From Bacillus sp. F19 (lineage in GTDB: Bacteria; Bacillota; Bacilli; Bacillales; Bacillaceae): DNA of 64,000 nucleotides. Of this stretch, positions 48,370 to 58,726 are shown piece after piece (positions within the stretch are counted from its first letter, which is position 1; every line of letters begins with the position of its first letter). The notes under the pieces are model-generated. The model was not told the origin of the DNA. It did no database searches and worked only from the letters and a program-made list of their open reading frames with translations. The position numbers and the translations under genes are program-made. The stretch is taken from positions 3,684,001 to 3,748,000 of the forward strand of contig CP085710.1 of NCBI GenBank assembly GCA_023823795.1. The letters run 5' to 3'.

Positions 48370-49005
48370 TTACAAAATTGCATTTAGTTCAAGAATTGTT
48401 TGAATTTTTGTAACCATAAGGTCAATCGCTACGTGATTTTGACCGCCTTCTGGTATGATGATATCCGCATAACGCTTAGTAGGCTCAATGAATTGATTGT
48501 GCATCGGCCTTACAACCGAAACATACTGCTCAATCACGGAATCAATTGTTCTTCCGCGTTCTTTAATATCACGGAGCATTCTTCTGATAATACGGATGTC
48601 TGCATCTGTATCCACATAAAGCTTCATATCCATCAAGTTGCGTAGTCTCTCGTCTTCTAGGACCAAGATCCCTTCAAGAATAATCACATCTTTAGGTTCT
48701 ACTAAGAGAACATCCTCTGAACGAGTATGAAGCTTATAATCATATACAGGCTTCTCAATAGCTTCGTAATTCAGAAGCTGTTTAATGTGCTCAATTAAAA
48801 GCGTGTTATCAAAAGCAAGCGGATGATCATAATTTGTATTCAGTCTCTCCTCGTATGGAAGGTGACTTTGATCCTTATAATAGAAATCCTGTTCAAGCAT
48901 CAAAATGGAATGTCCTTTGAAATGCTCATAAATGGATTTTGTAACGCTTGTTTTGCCTGAGCCGGAGCCGCCGGCAACGCCGATTACAATGGGCTTTTCC
49001 CCCAT
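48370..49005 (-). CDS. udk: Uridine kinase
   Basis: A 211-residue kinase phosphorylating uridine and cytidine in pyrimidine salvage. P-loop GGSGSGKTS at residues 12-20; conserved [12 protein letters not shown] and NYDHPLAFD. It begins three bases after yrrO, is followed by the structured greA gap and is in the same order as in B. subtilis. Confidence 0.97.
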   Translation of the reverse strand: MGEKPIVIGVAGGSGSGKTSVTKSIYEHFKGHSILMLEQDFYYKDQSHLPYEERLNTNYDHPLAFDNTLLIEHIKQLLNYEAIEKPVYDYKLHTRSEDVLLVEPKDVIILEGILVLEDERLRNLMDMKLYVDTDADIRIIRRMLRDIKERGRTIDSVIEQYVSVVRPMHNQFIEPTKRYADIIIPEGGQNHVAIDLMVTKIQTILELNAIL

Positions 49006-49008
49006 TTG

Positions 49009-50277
49009 TCACTTCCCCTTTCGCATCATGTTATTTGGGAAGATTTTTTGATCCGCTTTAAACTTCACAATTTGCAGTGGATGACGGGCAGCATCGAGCT
49101 CATTGCCTTCTTCGTCCCATAGTTTATCAATGGTTTGCGTAAAGTTCGAAATTTCAGGACCAAAGAATTCGACTTCATCCCCTGGTTTGAAGTAGTTGCG
49201 CTGCTGAAGGGTAACCATACCTGTTTCCTCATTGTAATCAAGGACAAGTCCTGCAAAGTCAAAAGTCGTTTTCTTTCCATGAATTCCAAACATTTGCTCC
49301 TCTGTACCTGGAACACCTTCAAAGAATGCTGGCGCTGTGTCACGATTAGCACATTTATCAAGCTCATCAAGCCACTCTTTTTGAATGACGAAGTTCTCAG
49401 GATCCGCACAATATGCATCAATGACCTTGCGATACACACTTACGACTGTTGCTACGTAGTGAATGGATTTCATGCGTCCTTCAATTTTCAGGCTGTCGAT
49501 TCCAAGCTCAATCATTTTTGGAATGGATTGAATTAAATTTAAATCTTTTGGGCTCATCGCAAATGCTGCATCATCCGCACTAAACAGTGCTTCTTCACCG
49601 TTATCAGCAAGTTTATAGAGATCATAATCCCAGCGACATGACTGACAGCAGCCACCGCGGTTTGAATCCCTTGCAGTCATATGGTTGCTTAGTACACAGC
49701 GTCCGGAATAGGCTATGCACATTGCACCATGGATAAACGTTTCAATTTCGATATCCACTTTTTCTTTCATTTCTTTAATTTCTTCAGCGCTCGTTTCGCG
49801 GGCAAGCACCACGCGCTCGAGACCTTCCTCTTTCCAGAACTGAACAGCTTTCCAGTTTGAAAGAGATTGCTGGGTGCTTAGGTGAACCTCAAGCTTTGGC
49901 GCTACTTTGCGGCATGTCTCAATAATCAGCGGATCGGCTACTATGATGCCCGCCACACCTGCATCCTGCAGACCCATTAAATAATCTTCAAGGCCGTCCA
50001 TGTTTTCATTATGTGCAAAAATGTTTGTCGTTACATAAATTCTTGCACCATACTTGTTTGCAAATTGAACACCTTCAGCCATTTCTTCTTGTGAAAAGTT
50101 GTCTGCATTTGAACGCAGGCCAAATTCTTTTCCACCGATAAAAACAGCGTCAGCACCGTAATGCACGGCAATTTTAAGCTTTTCTAAATTTCCGGCAGGA
50201 GCCAGCAATTCAGGTTTTTTTGTAATAACGCGTTTGCCGTCAATAATTTGTGAGATGTTATCTTTAACAGTAACCAT
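49009..50277 (-). CDS. yrrO: U32-family tRNA hydroxylation protein YrrO (TrhP2-type)
   Basis: A 422-residue U32 peptidase-family protein. The family is now linked to prephenate-dependent formation of 5-hydroxyuridine at tRNA position 34. The core motif IETFIHGAMCIAYSGRCVLS and GGCCQSCRW supply four or more cysteines that can hold an iron-sulfur cluster, and a C-terminal beta-barrel (about 340-422) follows. It pairs with the smaller yrrN. GGAGG precedes the ATG. Third gene of trmR-yrrN-yrrO. Confidence 0.92.
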   Translation of the reverse strand: MVTVKDNISQIIDGKRVITKKPELLAPAGNLEKLKIAVHYGADAVFIGGKEFGLRSNADNFSQEEMAEGVQFANKYGARIYVTTNIFAHNENMDGLEDYLMGLQDAGVAGIIVADPLIIETCRKVAPKLEVHLSTQQSLSNWKAVQFWKEEGLERVVLARETSAEEIKEMKEKVDIEIETFIHGAMCIAYSGRCVLSNHMTARDSNRGGCCQSCRWDYDLYKLADNGEEALFSADDAAFAMSPKDLNLIQSIPKMIELGIDSLKIEGRMKSIHYVATVVSVYRKVIDAYCADPENFVIQKEWLDELDKCANRDTAPAFFEGVPGTEEQMFGIHGKKTTFDFAGLVLDYNEETGMVTLQQRNYFKPGDEVEFFGPEISNFTQTIDKLWDEEGNELDAARHPLQIVKFKADQKIFPNNMMRKGK

Positions 50278-50304
50278 CCTATTTCCTCCTTCATTTCTTA
50301 TTTT

Positions 50305-51234
50305 TTAGTACACTGTTTCCTTAAAGAAAAATCCTGTATCTAAAGGCCGGTTCTCAGGCTGAATTTCTTCTATGTCCGAAAGCAGCTGATCTTTTACATC
50401 TTCATACTGATCCCGGTCCTCAATGCATATATCAATAGCTTGGCGGTATTTTTTTGTAACCTCGATTAAATACTCAGATGTCTGCAGGACACCATCGATT
50501 TTAAACGAGTCAATTCCAGCATCAATCATATCTGAAAGTTCATCAATAATGCACATATCGTTGGGACTCATGATGTGGGTGCCGTTTGCATCTTCATAAA
50601 TCGGGTACTTATTGCTGCGCTCTTTATCATGGAGGAACATCGTTTTTTCATCTTGGATGCTCTCAATTTTCATAGCTTTGCCCTGATATTCATAGTAGTT
50701 TCCGATCAGGGAGCGTTTTGATTGGAACATGCATGTCATGCCATGTACCTGCACTTCAATCTCCACTTTTGCATTTTCTTTTATTTCAATGATTGATTCC
50801 ATGCTTAATTCCCGTGCTAAAACAGCGCGTTTTGCGCCTTTTCTGCCCCAGTAATTGCACGTATACCAGTTGGTTGCTGTCGTTTCTGTATTCCAATGAA
50901 GCAACATATCTGGTGCTGCTTCCCGTGCAGCCATTAAGACAGCCGGATCTCCAAACACGACCGCATCTACTTTTATCTCATTTAAGAATCGAAGGTAATC
51001 ATACAATTCTTCAATTTTCTCATTATGAAAAATGGCATTCATTGCAGCATATACTTTTACGTTTTTTGAATGAGCAAGAGATGTTGCTTCTTTCATTTGA
51101 TCGCGGTTAAATTCACCTGCAAGACGGAGACCATAACGCTGTTCTCCGATAACGACTGCTGTAGCGCCTGCTTCTGCAAGCGGAAGAATATCTTCAACTG
51201 TTGTCGGTGTTACAATTAATTCTGGTTTATTCAT
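50305..51234 (-). CDS. yrrN: U32-family tRNA hydroxylation protein YrrN (TrhP1-type)
   Basis: A 309-residue U32 protein, same length as B. subtilis YrrN, partner of YrrO in tRNA U34 hydroxylation. The core motif reads VEIEVQVHGMTCMFQSKRSLI, so of the cluster-binding cysteines seen in YrrO only one remains, and the CQSC segment is absent; YrrN probably works as a structural or substrate-binding partner. Start ATG 51234 has GAGGTG and overlaps trmR by eight bases; the in-frame GTG is the ribosome binding site. Confidence 0.92.
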   Translation of the reverse strand: MNKPELIVTPTTVEDILPLAEAGATAVVIGEQRYGLRLAGEFNRDQMKEATSLAHSKNVKVYAAMNAIFHNEKIEELYDYLRFLNEIKVDAVVFGDPAVLMAAREAAPDMLLHWNTETTATNWYTCNYWGRKGAKRAVLARELSMESIIEIKENAKVEIEVQVHGMTCMFQSKRSLIGNYYEYQGKAMKIESIQDEKTMFLHDKERSNKYPIYEDANGTHIMSPNDMCIIDELSDMIDAGIDSFKIDGVLQTSEYLIEVTKKYRQAIDICIEDRDQYEDVKDQLLSDIEEIQPENRPLDTGFFFKETVY

Positions 51235-51889
51235 CTTTTTCACCTCGTTTTATACTTACAGCCATTCCATCACCCACAGGAAAAATTGCTGTGTGATAGG
51301 CTTTGTTTGACATCAGCCATTCATTGTATGTCCGTATTTTTCTTAAAAGCGCGCGCCGTCTCCGATGAAAGGACATATCTTCTTCTTCAGATGCAACTAA
51401 GCCTTTGAATAAGACGTTGTCTGTAATTATGCAGCCGTTATCTGAAAGCATTGGTTCGTACATTTCAAAGAAGCGCATATACTGTCCCTTTGCTGCATCA
51501 ATAAAAATCACGTCATAAGGACCTTTTTCTTCTATCTGTTCTTTAAGCTCCAATGCATCTCCATGCAGAACCGTAATACGGTCTGCTAACGCATTTGCTT
51601 CAATATTTATGGCTGCTTGCTTAAATCGTTCTGCATTTCTTTCAGCCGTTATGATTTCTGTTTCAGGGAGCGCTTTGCACATGCGAATCGCAGAATAGCC
51701 GATTGCAGTGCCGATTTCTAAAATCTTTTTTGGCTGTTTCAGCAAAAGCAGACTAATGAGAACTTCTATCCCTGTCTTTTCCATAATTGGAACGGCGTGA
51801 TCAAGCGCGTATTGCTCCATTTGCCTGACTGCTTCGTCTTGATCAGGAAGAAGGCTCTCTATATATGATAAAATCGTGTCGTTTTCCAT
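51227..51889 (-). CDS. trmR: tRNA 5-hydroxyuridine methyltransferase TrmR (YrrM)
   Basis: A 220-residue O-methyltransferase of the COMT/CCoAMT type; methylates ho5U34 to mo5U34 in tRNA. SAM motif ILEIGTAIGYSAIRM at about 60, acidic AERNAERF and metal-binding DVIFIDAAKGQY. ATG 51889 has AAGGAGAAGACA. Together with yrrN and yrrO it encodes a complete mo5U pathway that widens wobble reading of U34. Confidence 0.93.
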   Translation of the reverse strand: MENDTILSYIESLLPDQDEAVRQMEQYALDHAVPIMEKTGIEVLISLLLLKQPKKILEIGTAIGYSAIRMCKALPETEIITAERNAERFKQAAINIEANALADRITVLHGDALELKEQIEEKGPYDVIFIDAAKGQYMRFFEMYEPMLSDNGCIITDNVLFKGLVASEEEDMSFHRRRRALLRKIRTYNEWLMSNKAYHTAIFPVGDGMAVSIKRGEKDE

Positions 51890-51947
51890 TGTCTTCTCCT
51901 TCAAACGGTGCGTTGATCACCGTTAAAGTGTGTCTTAAGTCATGAAA

Positions 51948-51974
51948 ATAAGAGTTCTTTCAGAGAACTCTTGT
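51948..51974 (-). terminator. Hairpin between mltG and trmR
   Basis: AAGAGTTCT TTCAG AGAACTCTT; minus-strand tail ATTTTC. Second of two hairpins behind mltG. Confidence 0.65.
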
Positions 51975-52028
51975 AATTATTTGTCATTTTGTTTTTCTTT
52001 CTCTACACAACTCGATATATTTTACCAC

Positions 52029-52074
52029 AACAGAAAAGGGAATGCGAATATTTTCACGTTCCCTTCTGTTCTTT
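52029..52074 (-). terminator. Terminator after mltG
   Basis: Minus strand AACAGAAGGGAA / TTCCCTTTTCTGTT with 17-base loop and a following TGGTAAAAT, 10 bp after the mltG stop. Confidence 0.6.
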
Positions 52075-52083
52075 ATTTATTCT

Positions 52084-53211
52084 TTATTTATTGGAAATAT
52101 GCTCTGCTTTAGCTTTGTTGTGCTCTTCAAGTGTTTTTGTGAAAATGACTTCACCTTTTTTTGTTGCCAAGAAATAAAGAAAATCTGTTTTTTCAGGCTC
52201 CAATGCCGCTTTCATGGATTGATCTCCGGAATTTGCAATTGGTCCGGGGGGAAGTCCTTTCACCTTATACGTATTATAGGGTGATTGCACTTCAAGATCT
52301 TTATAATAAACTCTGTCCTTATGCTCCCCGAGTGCATACAGCACGGTAGGATCTGTCTGAAGGGGCATGTTCTTTTCAATCCGGTTGTAGAATACACTTG
52401 ATATTTTATTCCGGTCAACTGATTTTGTAGCTTCTTCTTCAATCAGAGATGCCATTGTAAGAAATTGATGGACCGATATTTTCTTCTCTTCAAGCTGAGG
52501 AAGATAATGGATTACAACAGTATGCGTCTTTTTAATCATCTCTTCTAAAATAAAATCAAGGGAAGGCTTTTTCTCATAAAAAGGATAGGTTGCAGGATAA
52601 AAATAGCCTTCAAGAGGATATTTAATATTCTGTCCATAGATATCTTTCGTGATGGTTTCCGGATATTTCTTTTGCATCGCAGCTATGAACTCTTTATTAT
52701 TCATCCTGCTTAGGACTTCTTTTTCGGTAAACCCTGAATGTTTGGCTATCGATTTAGCAATGTCAGTTATTTGGATTCCCTCGGGAACTCGAATTTGGAA
52801 CACAACATCCGTAATCACTTTACCGGATTTAAGACTTGCAATGATATCTTCGATTTCCATTGAGGGTGTTAATTTGTAGTCTCCCGCCTGAAATCCTGAC
52901 TCATTTTTAAATTTCACATAGTATTTAAATACTCTTTTATCCTTAATGATTTTCTTTTCTTCTAAAATGGCTGCAATTGTGGAAACGGAAGATCCTATTG
53001 GAATGTTTACATTTATTGCATTTTTGTCCTTTTCATCTACAGGCTGCAGCGCAGACTTTATATATAAATAGCCGCCACCGATTAATCCTGTCATTAAAAT
53101 GACTAAAACAACAAAAATCACAAGGACGATTTTTCGGATGACTTTAGCTTCCTGCTGTTTTTCAAGGAGTTTATTTTGGATTGAATGTTTGTTCGAATCA
53201 GCTTCTGACAT
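52084..53211 (-). CDS. mltG: Endolytic murein transglycosylase MltG
   Basis: A 375-residue YceG-like enzyme that cuts nascent glycan strands. Short cytoplasmic N-terminus, one membrane helix (about 25-50), LysM-like domain (about 65-130) and catalytic domain with ASLIEEEATK, whose first Glu of the EEE run is the expected catalytic residue. ATG has GGGGGA 10 bases upstream. Stands between yrzB and trmR. Confidence 0.94.
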   Translation of the reverse strand: MSEADSNKHSIQNKLLEKQQEAKVIRKIVLVIFVVLVILMTGLIGGGYLYIKSALQPVDEKDKNAINVNIPIGSSVSTIAAILEEKKIIKDKRVFKYYVKFKNESGFQAGDYKLTPSMEIEDIIASLKSGKVITDVVFQIRVPEGIQITDIAKSIAKHSGFTEKEVLSRMNNKEFIAAMQKKYPETITKDIYGQNIKYPLEGYFYPATYPFYEKKPSLDFILEEMIKKTHTVVIHYLPQLEEKKISVHQFLTMASLIEEEATKSVDRNKISSVFYNRIEKNMPLQTDPTVLYALGEHKDRVYYKDLEVQSPYNTYKVKGLPPGPIANSGDQSMKAALEPEKTDFLYFLATKKGEVIFTKTLEEHNKAKAEHISNK

Positions 53212-53400
53212 TATAAGATGTGTCCCCCTTTCATCAAAATGATTATACTACATAATCACTGTTTTTTCGCCAAATTCCAGCATATTTTTAAGGAAAGGTC
53301 ACATTAAGAGTGAAAATTCTTCATTATCGTTCCAGGTTTGGCAATCCTACCATAGAACTATTATCTCCTGTGATTGACATTTTTCTTTTTCGGGCACAAA

Positions 53401-53423
53401 AAAAACCGTCCTAAGACGGTTTC
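53401..53423 (-). terminator. Terminator after yrzB
   Basis: AAACCGTC CTAA GACGGTTT with TTTTTTTT on the minus strand. The rest of 53212-53400 shows no gene or clear signal. Confidence 0.92.
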
Positions 53424-53711
53424 TTACTTTTCTTCCTCTTCGTTATCAAGGAATGTATTCAGCATCTCTTCTACAAGATCCCACTCTTCTTCAGTTTCAA
53501 TCGGTGCTAATTCTCCGTCTACCCCGTCCGCTGTCGGTTCGAAGCTTGATGCATGAATTTCGATTTCCTCTTCATCATCCTGCTCGCCAAGAGGGTAGTA
53601 AAGCACATATGATTTTCCAAATTCTTCAGATGCAAATGTGAAAAGAATTTCACAAAGCTGTTCATTTCCATTTTCGTCTACTACTGTAATTTGTTTTTCT
53701 CCGTGTTCCAT
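53424..53711 (-). CDS. yrzB: YrzB-family DUF1292 protein
   Basis: A 95-residue acidic protein, [20 protein letters not shown] at the start, conserved across Firmicutes; function unknown. Acidic stretch [13 protein letters not shown] and acidic C-terminus EEE. ATG 53711 preceded by GAGGTGACTGCA. Always next to ruvX and yrzL, as here (spacing 32 bp). Confidence 0.93.
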   Translation of the reverse strand: MEHGEKQITVVDENGNEQLCEILFTFASEEFGKSYVLYYPLGEQDDEEEIEIHASSFEPTADGVDGELAPIETEEEWDLVEEMLNTFLDNEEEEK

Positions 53712-53743
53712 TGCAGTCACCTCATCTATAGTTTGCTGTCAGT

Positions 53744-54160
53744 TTAATTCAGGCTATCTAAGTATCCCTGCAAAATCATCACCGCAGCCATTTTATCAAT
53801 TACTTTTTTTCTTTTCTTTCTGCTGACATCTGCTGAAATCAAAACTCGTTCAGCCGCCATGGTGGACAATCTTTCATCCCATAGTATAACCGGGATCCCA
53901 AATTTTTTCTCAAGCTTTAAAGCAAATGTCTGGCTGGCTTCACCTCTTGGTCCAACCGTTCCATTCATGTTCTTTGGGAATCCGAGAACGATTTTTTCTG
54001 CTTGATGCTCGTTCACAATCTGCGTGAGACGCTCCAGCCCGAAGTTGCCGCCGGCTTCATCAATTTTAATCGTCTCAAGCCCCTGTGCTGTCCAGCCAAA
54101 TTCATCGCTGACAGCAACTCCAAGGGTTTTGGAGCCAAAATCCAAACCAATAATTCGCAT
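53744..54160 (-). CDS. ruvX: YqgF/RuvX Holliday junction resolvase-like nuclease
   Basis: A 138-residue RNase H-fold protein, same length as B. subtilis Yrr[17 protein letters not shown] (first catalytic Asp), GFPKNMNGT and [14 protein letters not shown] carry the active-site residues. In E. coli YqgF processes the 16S rRNA 5' end and resolvase activity is predicted. Start ATG 54160 directly follows the yrzL stop; GAGAGGAT precedes it. A longer frame overlapping yrzL is rejected. Confidence 0.93.
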   Translation of the reverse strand: MRIIGLDFGSKTLGVAVSDEFGWTAQGLETIKIDEAGGNFGLERLTQIVNEHQAEKIVLGFPKNMNGTVGPRGEASQTFALKLEKKFGIPVILWDERLSTMAAERVLISADVSRKKRKKVIDKMAAVMILQGYLDSLN

Positions 54161-54161
54161 A

Positions 54162-54428
54162 TTAATCCTCTCTATGATGGTGTAAGTACGATTTAACCAA
54201 TTCCTCAATGAGTTCATCCCGTTCAAGCTTGCGGATTAAATTTCTTGCATCGCGATGACGGGGGATATATGCAGGATCTCCAGAGAGCAGGTACCCAACG
54301 ATTTGGTTAATCGGATTATAGCCTTTTTCTTTCAAAGCATCGTATACCGTGAACAGGACTTCATTCACATTCGTTTCCACTGCTTCCTCAGAAAAGTTAA
54401 ACTTCATCGTTTTATCAAAGGAACTCAT
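54162..54428 (-). CDS. yrzL: IreB-family regulatory protein YrzL
   Basis: An 88-residue UPF0297/IreB protein, same length as B. subtilis Yrz[13 protein letters not shown] at the start contains the Thr that PASTA kinases phosphorylate in enterococcal IreB; conserved [19 protein letters not shown] follows. Start ATG 54428 after GAGGTGCGAGTG; an upstream 17-codon extension is unlikely. Conserved trio yrzL-ruvX-yrzB. Confidence 0.95.
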   Translation of the reverse strand: MSSFDKTMKFNFSEEAVETNVNEVLFTVYDALKEKGYNPINQIVGYLLSGDPAYIPRHRDARNLIRKLERDELIEELVKSYLHHHRED

Positions 54429-54514
54429 CACTCGCACCTCTTTCCCAGATTCACCTGTGGAATCTGCTTGTCCATTCATACTACCATTCTACACTAACTA
54501 TTGAAATTATAAAA

Positions 54515-54542
54515 CGGATTTCACTTTCTGGTGAAATCTTTA
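54515..54542 (-). terminator. Probable terminator after alaS
   Basis: GATTTCAC / GTGAAATC with six-base loop, minus-strand tail CGTTTTAT. Located 45 bp after the alaS stop. Confidence 0.55.
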
Positions 54543-54584
54543 GAGAAATTCCGTCAGAAAGCAACAGGTTCATTGATCCTTGTA

Positions 54585-57218
54585 TTAGATAGTTTTAACC
54601 CATTCTAATGCATACTTCAAAGCTTCTTCAAGTTTTTCAGGATCCTTGCCGCCAGCCTGTGCCATATCAGGACGGCCGCCTCCGCTTCCTCCGCATCTTA
54701 CAGCTACCTCTTTAATTAATTTCCCTGAGTGGTAACCCTTTTCGACTAAATCACTTGTAACTCCTGCTGCAAGACTTACTTTTCCGTCATGAGCTGCTCC
54801 AAGAATGACAATGGCTGATCCTAATTTTTGCTTTAATTCATCGACCATTGTTCTAAGACTGTTCATGTCTTTTGCATTTACTTTGCTTGAAAGAAGGGTT
54901 ACACCATCAATTTGTACAGCGCTGCCCAATAAGCTTCCAGCTTCTACATTACCCAATTTAGCTGTTAATGATTCATTTTCCCTTTGGAGAGAGCGAACTT
55001 CACTGAGCAGCGCATCTACACGGCTTGCTGCATCTTTAGGATTTGATTTCAGTTTTGATGATACCTCAGAAAGAATGGATAGCTGGTCTTTTATCAGCTG
55101 ATAAGCGCCTTGTCCGGTAACTGCTTCTATTCTTCGTGTGCCTGCACCTATTCCTGTTTCGGCTACAATTTTAAACAGGCCGATGGAAGCGGTATTGTCA
55201 ACATGGCAGCCTCCGCACAGTTCAAGGCTGTAATCTCCTACTTGAACAACTCTGACAATATCTCCGTATTTTTCGCCAAAAAGAGCCATAGCACCCATTT
55301 CCTTCGCTTCAGCAATTGGTTTAAGTTCGATATTGACTCCAATGCTTTTCCAGATTTGTTCGTTTACAATTTGCTCAATCTGTTCAAGCTCTTCAGGCTG
55401 AACTTGACCAAAATGTGAAAAGTCAAATCGAAGTCTTTCAGCTGTTACAAGTGATCCTGCCTGATTGACATGTCCCCCAAGAACATCTTTAAGAGCCTGA
55501 TGCAAGAGATGTGTCGCAGTATGGTTTTTAATGACCGCACTTCTAGTTGTTTCATTAACAGCTGCAGTTACTTCATCATTTGTTCTCACTGTGCCGCTGA
55601 TCACAACTGCAGTATGCAGGTTTTGTCCATTTGGAGCCTTTTGTACATGCTTTACTTGCAATTTGACTGCATCATTTTCAATTGTGCCTTCATCCGCAAT
55701 TTGACCGCCGCTCTCAGCATAAAAAGGCGTTTCATTTAAAATAAGCTGCACTTCATCTCCAGCATTTGCATTGTCTGTCAGCTTCCCGTCTTTCAGTAGA
55801 ACAGACACTGAAGCTTTCGCCGTAAGCTGAGTGTATCCGACGAAAGTGCTGTCGGCTTTAATTTCGCCAAGTACTCCGCCCTGCACCTGCATTGAATCAA
55901 CATCCTGCCTTGCAGCACGTGCACGCTCGCGCTGGCCTTCCATCTCTTTTTTGAAGCCTTCATGGTCGATTTCCATTTGCTCTTCTTGTGCGTACTCTTC
56001 TGTAAGTTCAACAGGGAATCCGTATGTATCATAAAGACGGAAAACGTCCGTTCCAGGAATGATGCGGCTTCCTTTAGCTTTTTGCATTTTTACAACTTCA
56101 GCCAAAATGGACAATCCGTCATTTAACGTTTCATGGAAGCGTTCTTCTTCATTTTTTATGACTTTTTGAATAAACTCTGTTTTTGCTTTCACTTCAGGGT
56201 AGAAGTCAACCATAATTTCCCCGACAACCGGTACAAGCTCATACATAAACGGGCGGTTGATATTGAGTTTTTTTGCATATCTTACTGCTCTGCGCAATAG
56301 GCGGCGTAGAACGTATCCGCGTCCTTCGTTTGATGGAAGGGCACCATCTCCAACAGCAAATGTAACCGTGCGAATATGATCAGCTACAACCTTGAAAGCT
56401 TCATCTTTTTCATGATCAGTGCCGTATTTCTCTCCTGAAATCGTTTCAGTTGATTCGATGATCGGCATAAACAAATCTGTATCGAAGTTGGTCGGAACGT
56501 CCTGAATAACAGAGACCATCCGCTCAAGTCCCATACCTGTATCAATGTTTTTCTTTGGCAGCGGAGTATATGTACCGTCTGAATTATGATTGAACTCTGA
56601 GAATACGAGGTTCCATACTTCCAGGTATCGCTCATTTTCTCCGCCTGGGTATAACTCTGGGTCTTTAGGGTCGTTTCCATAAACTTCGCCGCGGTCATAG
56701 AAAATTTCTGTATTCGGTCCGCTTGGCCCCTCGCCGATATCCCAGAAGTTTCCTTCCAGACGGATAATCCGCTCTTCAGGCACACCAATTTTATCTTTCC
56801 AGATTAAGAAAGCTTCATCATCTTCCGGATGAATGGTAACGGACAGTTTTTCTGGATCAAAGCCAATCCACTCTTCACTCGTTAAGAATTCCCATGCCCA
56901 TTCGATGGCTTCTACTTTAAAATAATCACCGATTGAAAAGTTTCCAAGCATCTCAAAAAATGTATGATGACGGGCAGTCTTGCCGACATTTTCAATATCA
57001 TTTGTCCGGATTGATTTTTGTGCATTGCAAATTCTTGGATTTGCCGGGATGACTCGGCCATCGAAATATTTTTTCAATGTCGCAACTCCGCTGTTGATCC
57101 AAAGCAGGGACGGATCTTCATGAGGAACCAGAGAAGCACTTGGTTCCACTGCATGGCCTTTTTCCTTGAAGAAATCTAAAAACATTTGACGTACTTGTGC
57201 TGAAGTTAGTGTTTTCAT
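54585..57218 (-). CDS. alaS: Alanine-tRNA ligase
   Basis: An 877-residue class II synthetase. Catalytic core 1-360 (motif 1 near [13 protein letters not shown], motif 2 [20 protein letters not shown]), helical tRNA-binding region, editing domain with the zinc-binding HTATHLLH and CGGCHVD at about 565-670, and C-terminal oligomerisation domain ending [21 protein letters not shown] precedes the ATG. Controlled by the T-box leader upstream. Confidence 0.98.
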   Translation of the reverse strand: MKTLTSAQVRQMFLDFFKEKGHAVEPSASLVPHEDPSLLWINSGVATLKKYFDGRVIPANPRICNAQKSIRTNDIENVGKTARHHTFFEMLGNFSIGDYFKVEAIEWAWEFLTSEEWIGFDPEKLSVTIHPEDDEAFLIWKDKIGVPEERIIRLEGNFWDIGEGPSGPNTEIFYDRGEVYGNDPKDPELYPGGENERYLEVWNLVFSEFNHNSDGTYTPLPKKNIDTGMGLERMVSVIQDVPTNFDTDLFMPIIESTETISGEKYGTDHEKDEAFKVVADHIRTVTFAVGDGALPSNEGRGYVLRRLLRRAVRYAKKLNINRPFMYELVPVVGEIMVDFYPEVKAKTEFIQKVIKNEEERFHETLNDGLSILAEVVKMQKAKGSRIIPGTDVFRLYDTYGFPVELTEEYAQEEQMEIDHEGFKKEMEGQRERARAARQDVDSMQVQGGVLGEIKADSTFVGYTQLTAKASVSVLLKDGKLTDNANAGDEVQLILNETPFYAESGGQIADEGTIENDAVKLQVKHVQKAPNGQNLHTAVVISGTVRTNDEVTAAVNETTRSAVIKNHTATHLLHQALKDVLGGHVNQAGSLVTAERLRFDFSHFGQVQPEELEQIEQIVNEQIWKSIGVNIELKPIAEAKEMGAMALFGEKYGDIVRVVQVGDYSLELCGGCHVDNTASIGLFKIVAETGIGAGTRRIEAVTGQGAYQLIKDQLSILSEVSSKLKSNPKDAASRVDALLSEVRSLQRENESLTAKLGNVEAGSLLGSAVQIDGVTLLSSKVNAKDMNSLRTMVDELKQKLGSAIVILGAAHDGKVSLAAGVTSDLVEKGYHSGKLIKEVAVRCGGSGGGRPDMAQAGGKDPEKLEEALKYALEWVKTI

Positions 57219-57301
57219 CTTTTTTCCTCCTTTATTGCGGCTGTTTACATAAAGAAAGCTGTGTCTTTCATAAACCTTCTCTTAAAAAGCCTTTAACAAA
57301 A

Positions 57302-57560
57302 TAAAAAACTCCCGTCCCTGTGAAAATCATAGAGATTTTCACAGGGACGAGAGATTGCTCGCGGTACCACCCTGATTATGGACTTAATGTCCATCAGCTT
57401 CATTTAACCGTAACGGGGTTAAGACGGCAGGGTTTGCCTGCACTCTGGAATAGCCTTCTGTTTCCCTTCATCCTGGAATTCCTCTCAGCCTGGGAAATTC
57501 CTCTCTTGTCAGATGGTCTGAAACGTACTCGTTCCTTCATCGTTTTTATAAAATATATGC
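57302..57560 (-). ncRNA. T-box riboswitch leader of alaS
   Basis: On the minus strand: a stem I region with AGAGAGGAA, a candidate specifier GCT followed by A at 57454-57452 (alanine codon), the T-box GGGTGGTACCGCG at 57372-57360, and the terminator GTCCCTGTGAAAATC / GATTTTCACAGGGAC (57314-57348) with a following T-run. Uncharged tRNA-Ala would pair with the specifier and T-box and let transcription continue into alaS. The terminator lies about 85 bp before the alaS start. Confidence 0.95.
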
Positions 57561-57574
57561 TGTGTATACGCAGA

Positions 57575-57604
57575 ATTATAGTTCATAGGATGTGGCAATG
57601 TCAA
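57575..57604 (-). promoter_or_regulatory. Sigma A promoter of alaS
   Basis: Minus strand TTGACA, 18-base spacer, TATAAT. Its -35 overlaps the last codon of yrrI. Confidence 0.9.
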
Positions 57605-58662
57605 TGCTGTCTTCTCAATTGTACGAGATGCATCAAAGTCACTTTTAAAACAGCTAATACAGGAACCGCTAAAATCATCCCGATAATCCCTGCAATTTCT
57701 CCTCCTGCCAGAAGGGCCAGCATAATGACAATGGGATGCATGTGAAGACTTCTTCCAACGATTAAAGGACCAAGGATATTCCCCTCGATAAATTGCAGGG
57801 AAAAGATAATGATGATCACAATCAGGACAGTATCAAGAGACATGGATGCTGCAATAATGACTGCCGGAACGGCTCCAATAATCGGTCCGAAGTATGGAAT
57901 GACATTCGTTACTCCAATTAAAATGCCAATGACTAAAGGATATTTAATATCGAAAAACCAAAGTGATATAAATGCCAGAAAACCAATTATGAAACAAACA
58001 AGAAGCTGCCCTCTTATGTAATTTCCCAATGACTGATCAACATCCCGGACAAAAATGACTGCCTCAGGTCTCCATCGCTTGGGAGTTAAATACCAGGCTG
58101 CTTTTTTAATTTGCTCATGATCTTTCAGCATATAGAATACCAGAAAAGGAATGAGAGCGATAATTAATACATAATCGAAAACCCTTCCTATGCTATTTAA
58201 GATTCTGTCAATCCAATAGGAAAACCAGGCTTCTATATTTTGAAAAGCAGATTCAATTCTAGCGTGAACCTCTTCAGGAAACCGGTCAGTCTGATTATGG
58301 ATCGTGGACAGCCATCCCTGATATTTTTTCTCAAATACCGGAAAGCTTTCAGAAAGATCCTTAAGCTGTTCAATCATAACTGGTATCCCCTTGTAAAAGC
58401 CATAACCGATCCCGCCAAAGAAAAGAGTGTAGATAATTAAGATCGAGAGTGTGCGCGGAACTCCAGTGGAATGCAGTTTCTCAATAACCGGATGCAGCAA
58501 ATAGGTAATAAACCCGGCGATCAAAAATGGAAGAAGGATAGCTTTGATGATAATAAAAAAAGGATCCCAAAGGACACGGAGCTTCAAAAATAGATAAACA
58601 GAAAGCAAACATAAAAGAAAAATACCGATTCTCATCAGCCATTTAATATAGCGTTCCTTCAA
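57601..58662 (-). CDS. yrrI: AI-2E family transporter-like membrane protein YrrI
   Basis: A 353-residue integral membrane protein with seven to eight hydrophobic helices: three near the N-terminus (about 9-90), a cytoplasmic or periplasmic stretch (95-150), then a C-terminal group including the family motif LGNYIRGQLLVC and PYFGPIIGAVPAV. Members have been assigned varied export roles; the substrate here is unknown. The frame starts at TTG 58662 with GGAGTG nine bases upstream. Same place next to alaS in B. subtilis. Confidence 0.9.
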   Translation of the reverse strand: MKERYIKWLMRIGIFLLCLLSVYLFLKLRVLWDPFFIIIKAILLPFLIAGFITYLLHPVIEKLHSTGVPRTLSILIIYTLFFGGIGYGFYKGIPVMIEQLKDLSESFPVFEKKYQGWLSTIHNQTDRFPEEVHARIESAFQNIEAWFSYWIDRILNSIGRVFDYVLIIALIPFLVFYMLKDHEQIKKAAWYLTPKRWRPEAVIFVRDVDQSLGNYIRGQLLVCFIIGFLAFISLWFFDIKYPLVIGILIGVTNVIPYFGPIIGAVPAVIIAASMSLDTVLIVIIIIFSLQFIEGNILGPLIVGRSLHMHPIVIMLALLAGGEIAGIIGMILAVPVLAVLKVTLMHLVQLRRQH

Positions 58663-58726
58663 AATGCATCACTCCTCATCTTTAGTTTGGGGAGGAGAGG
58701 ACGAAATATGCATTGAAATTTGAATA

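Noticed and set aside
53212-53400. Small gene between yrzB and mltG
   Set aside because: No frame with a start and ribosome binding site; only AT-rich sequence and the yrzB terminator are visible.
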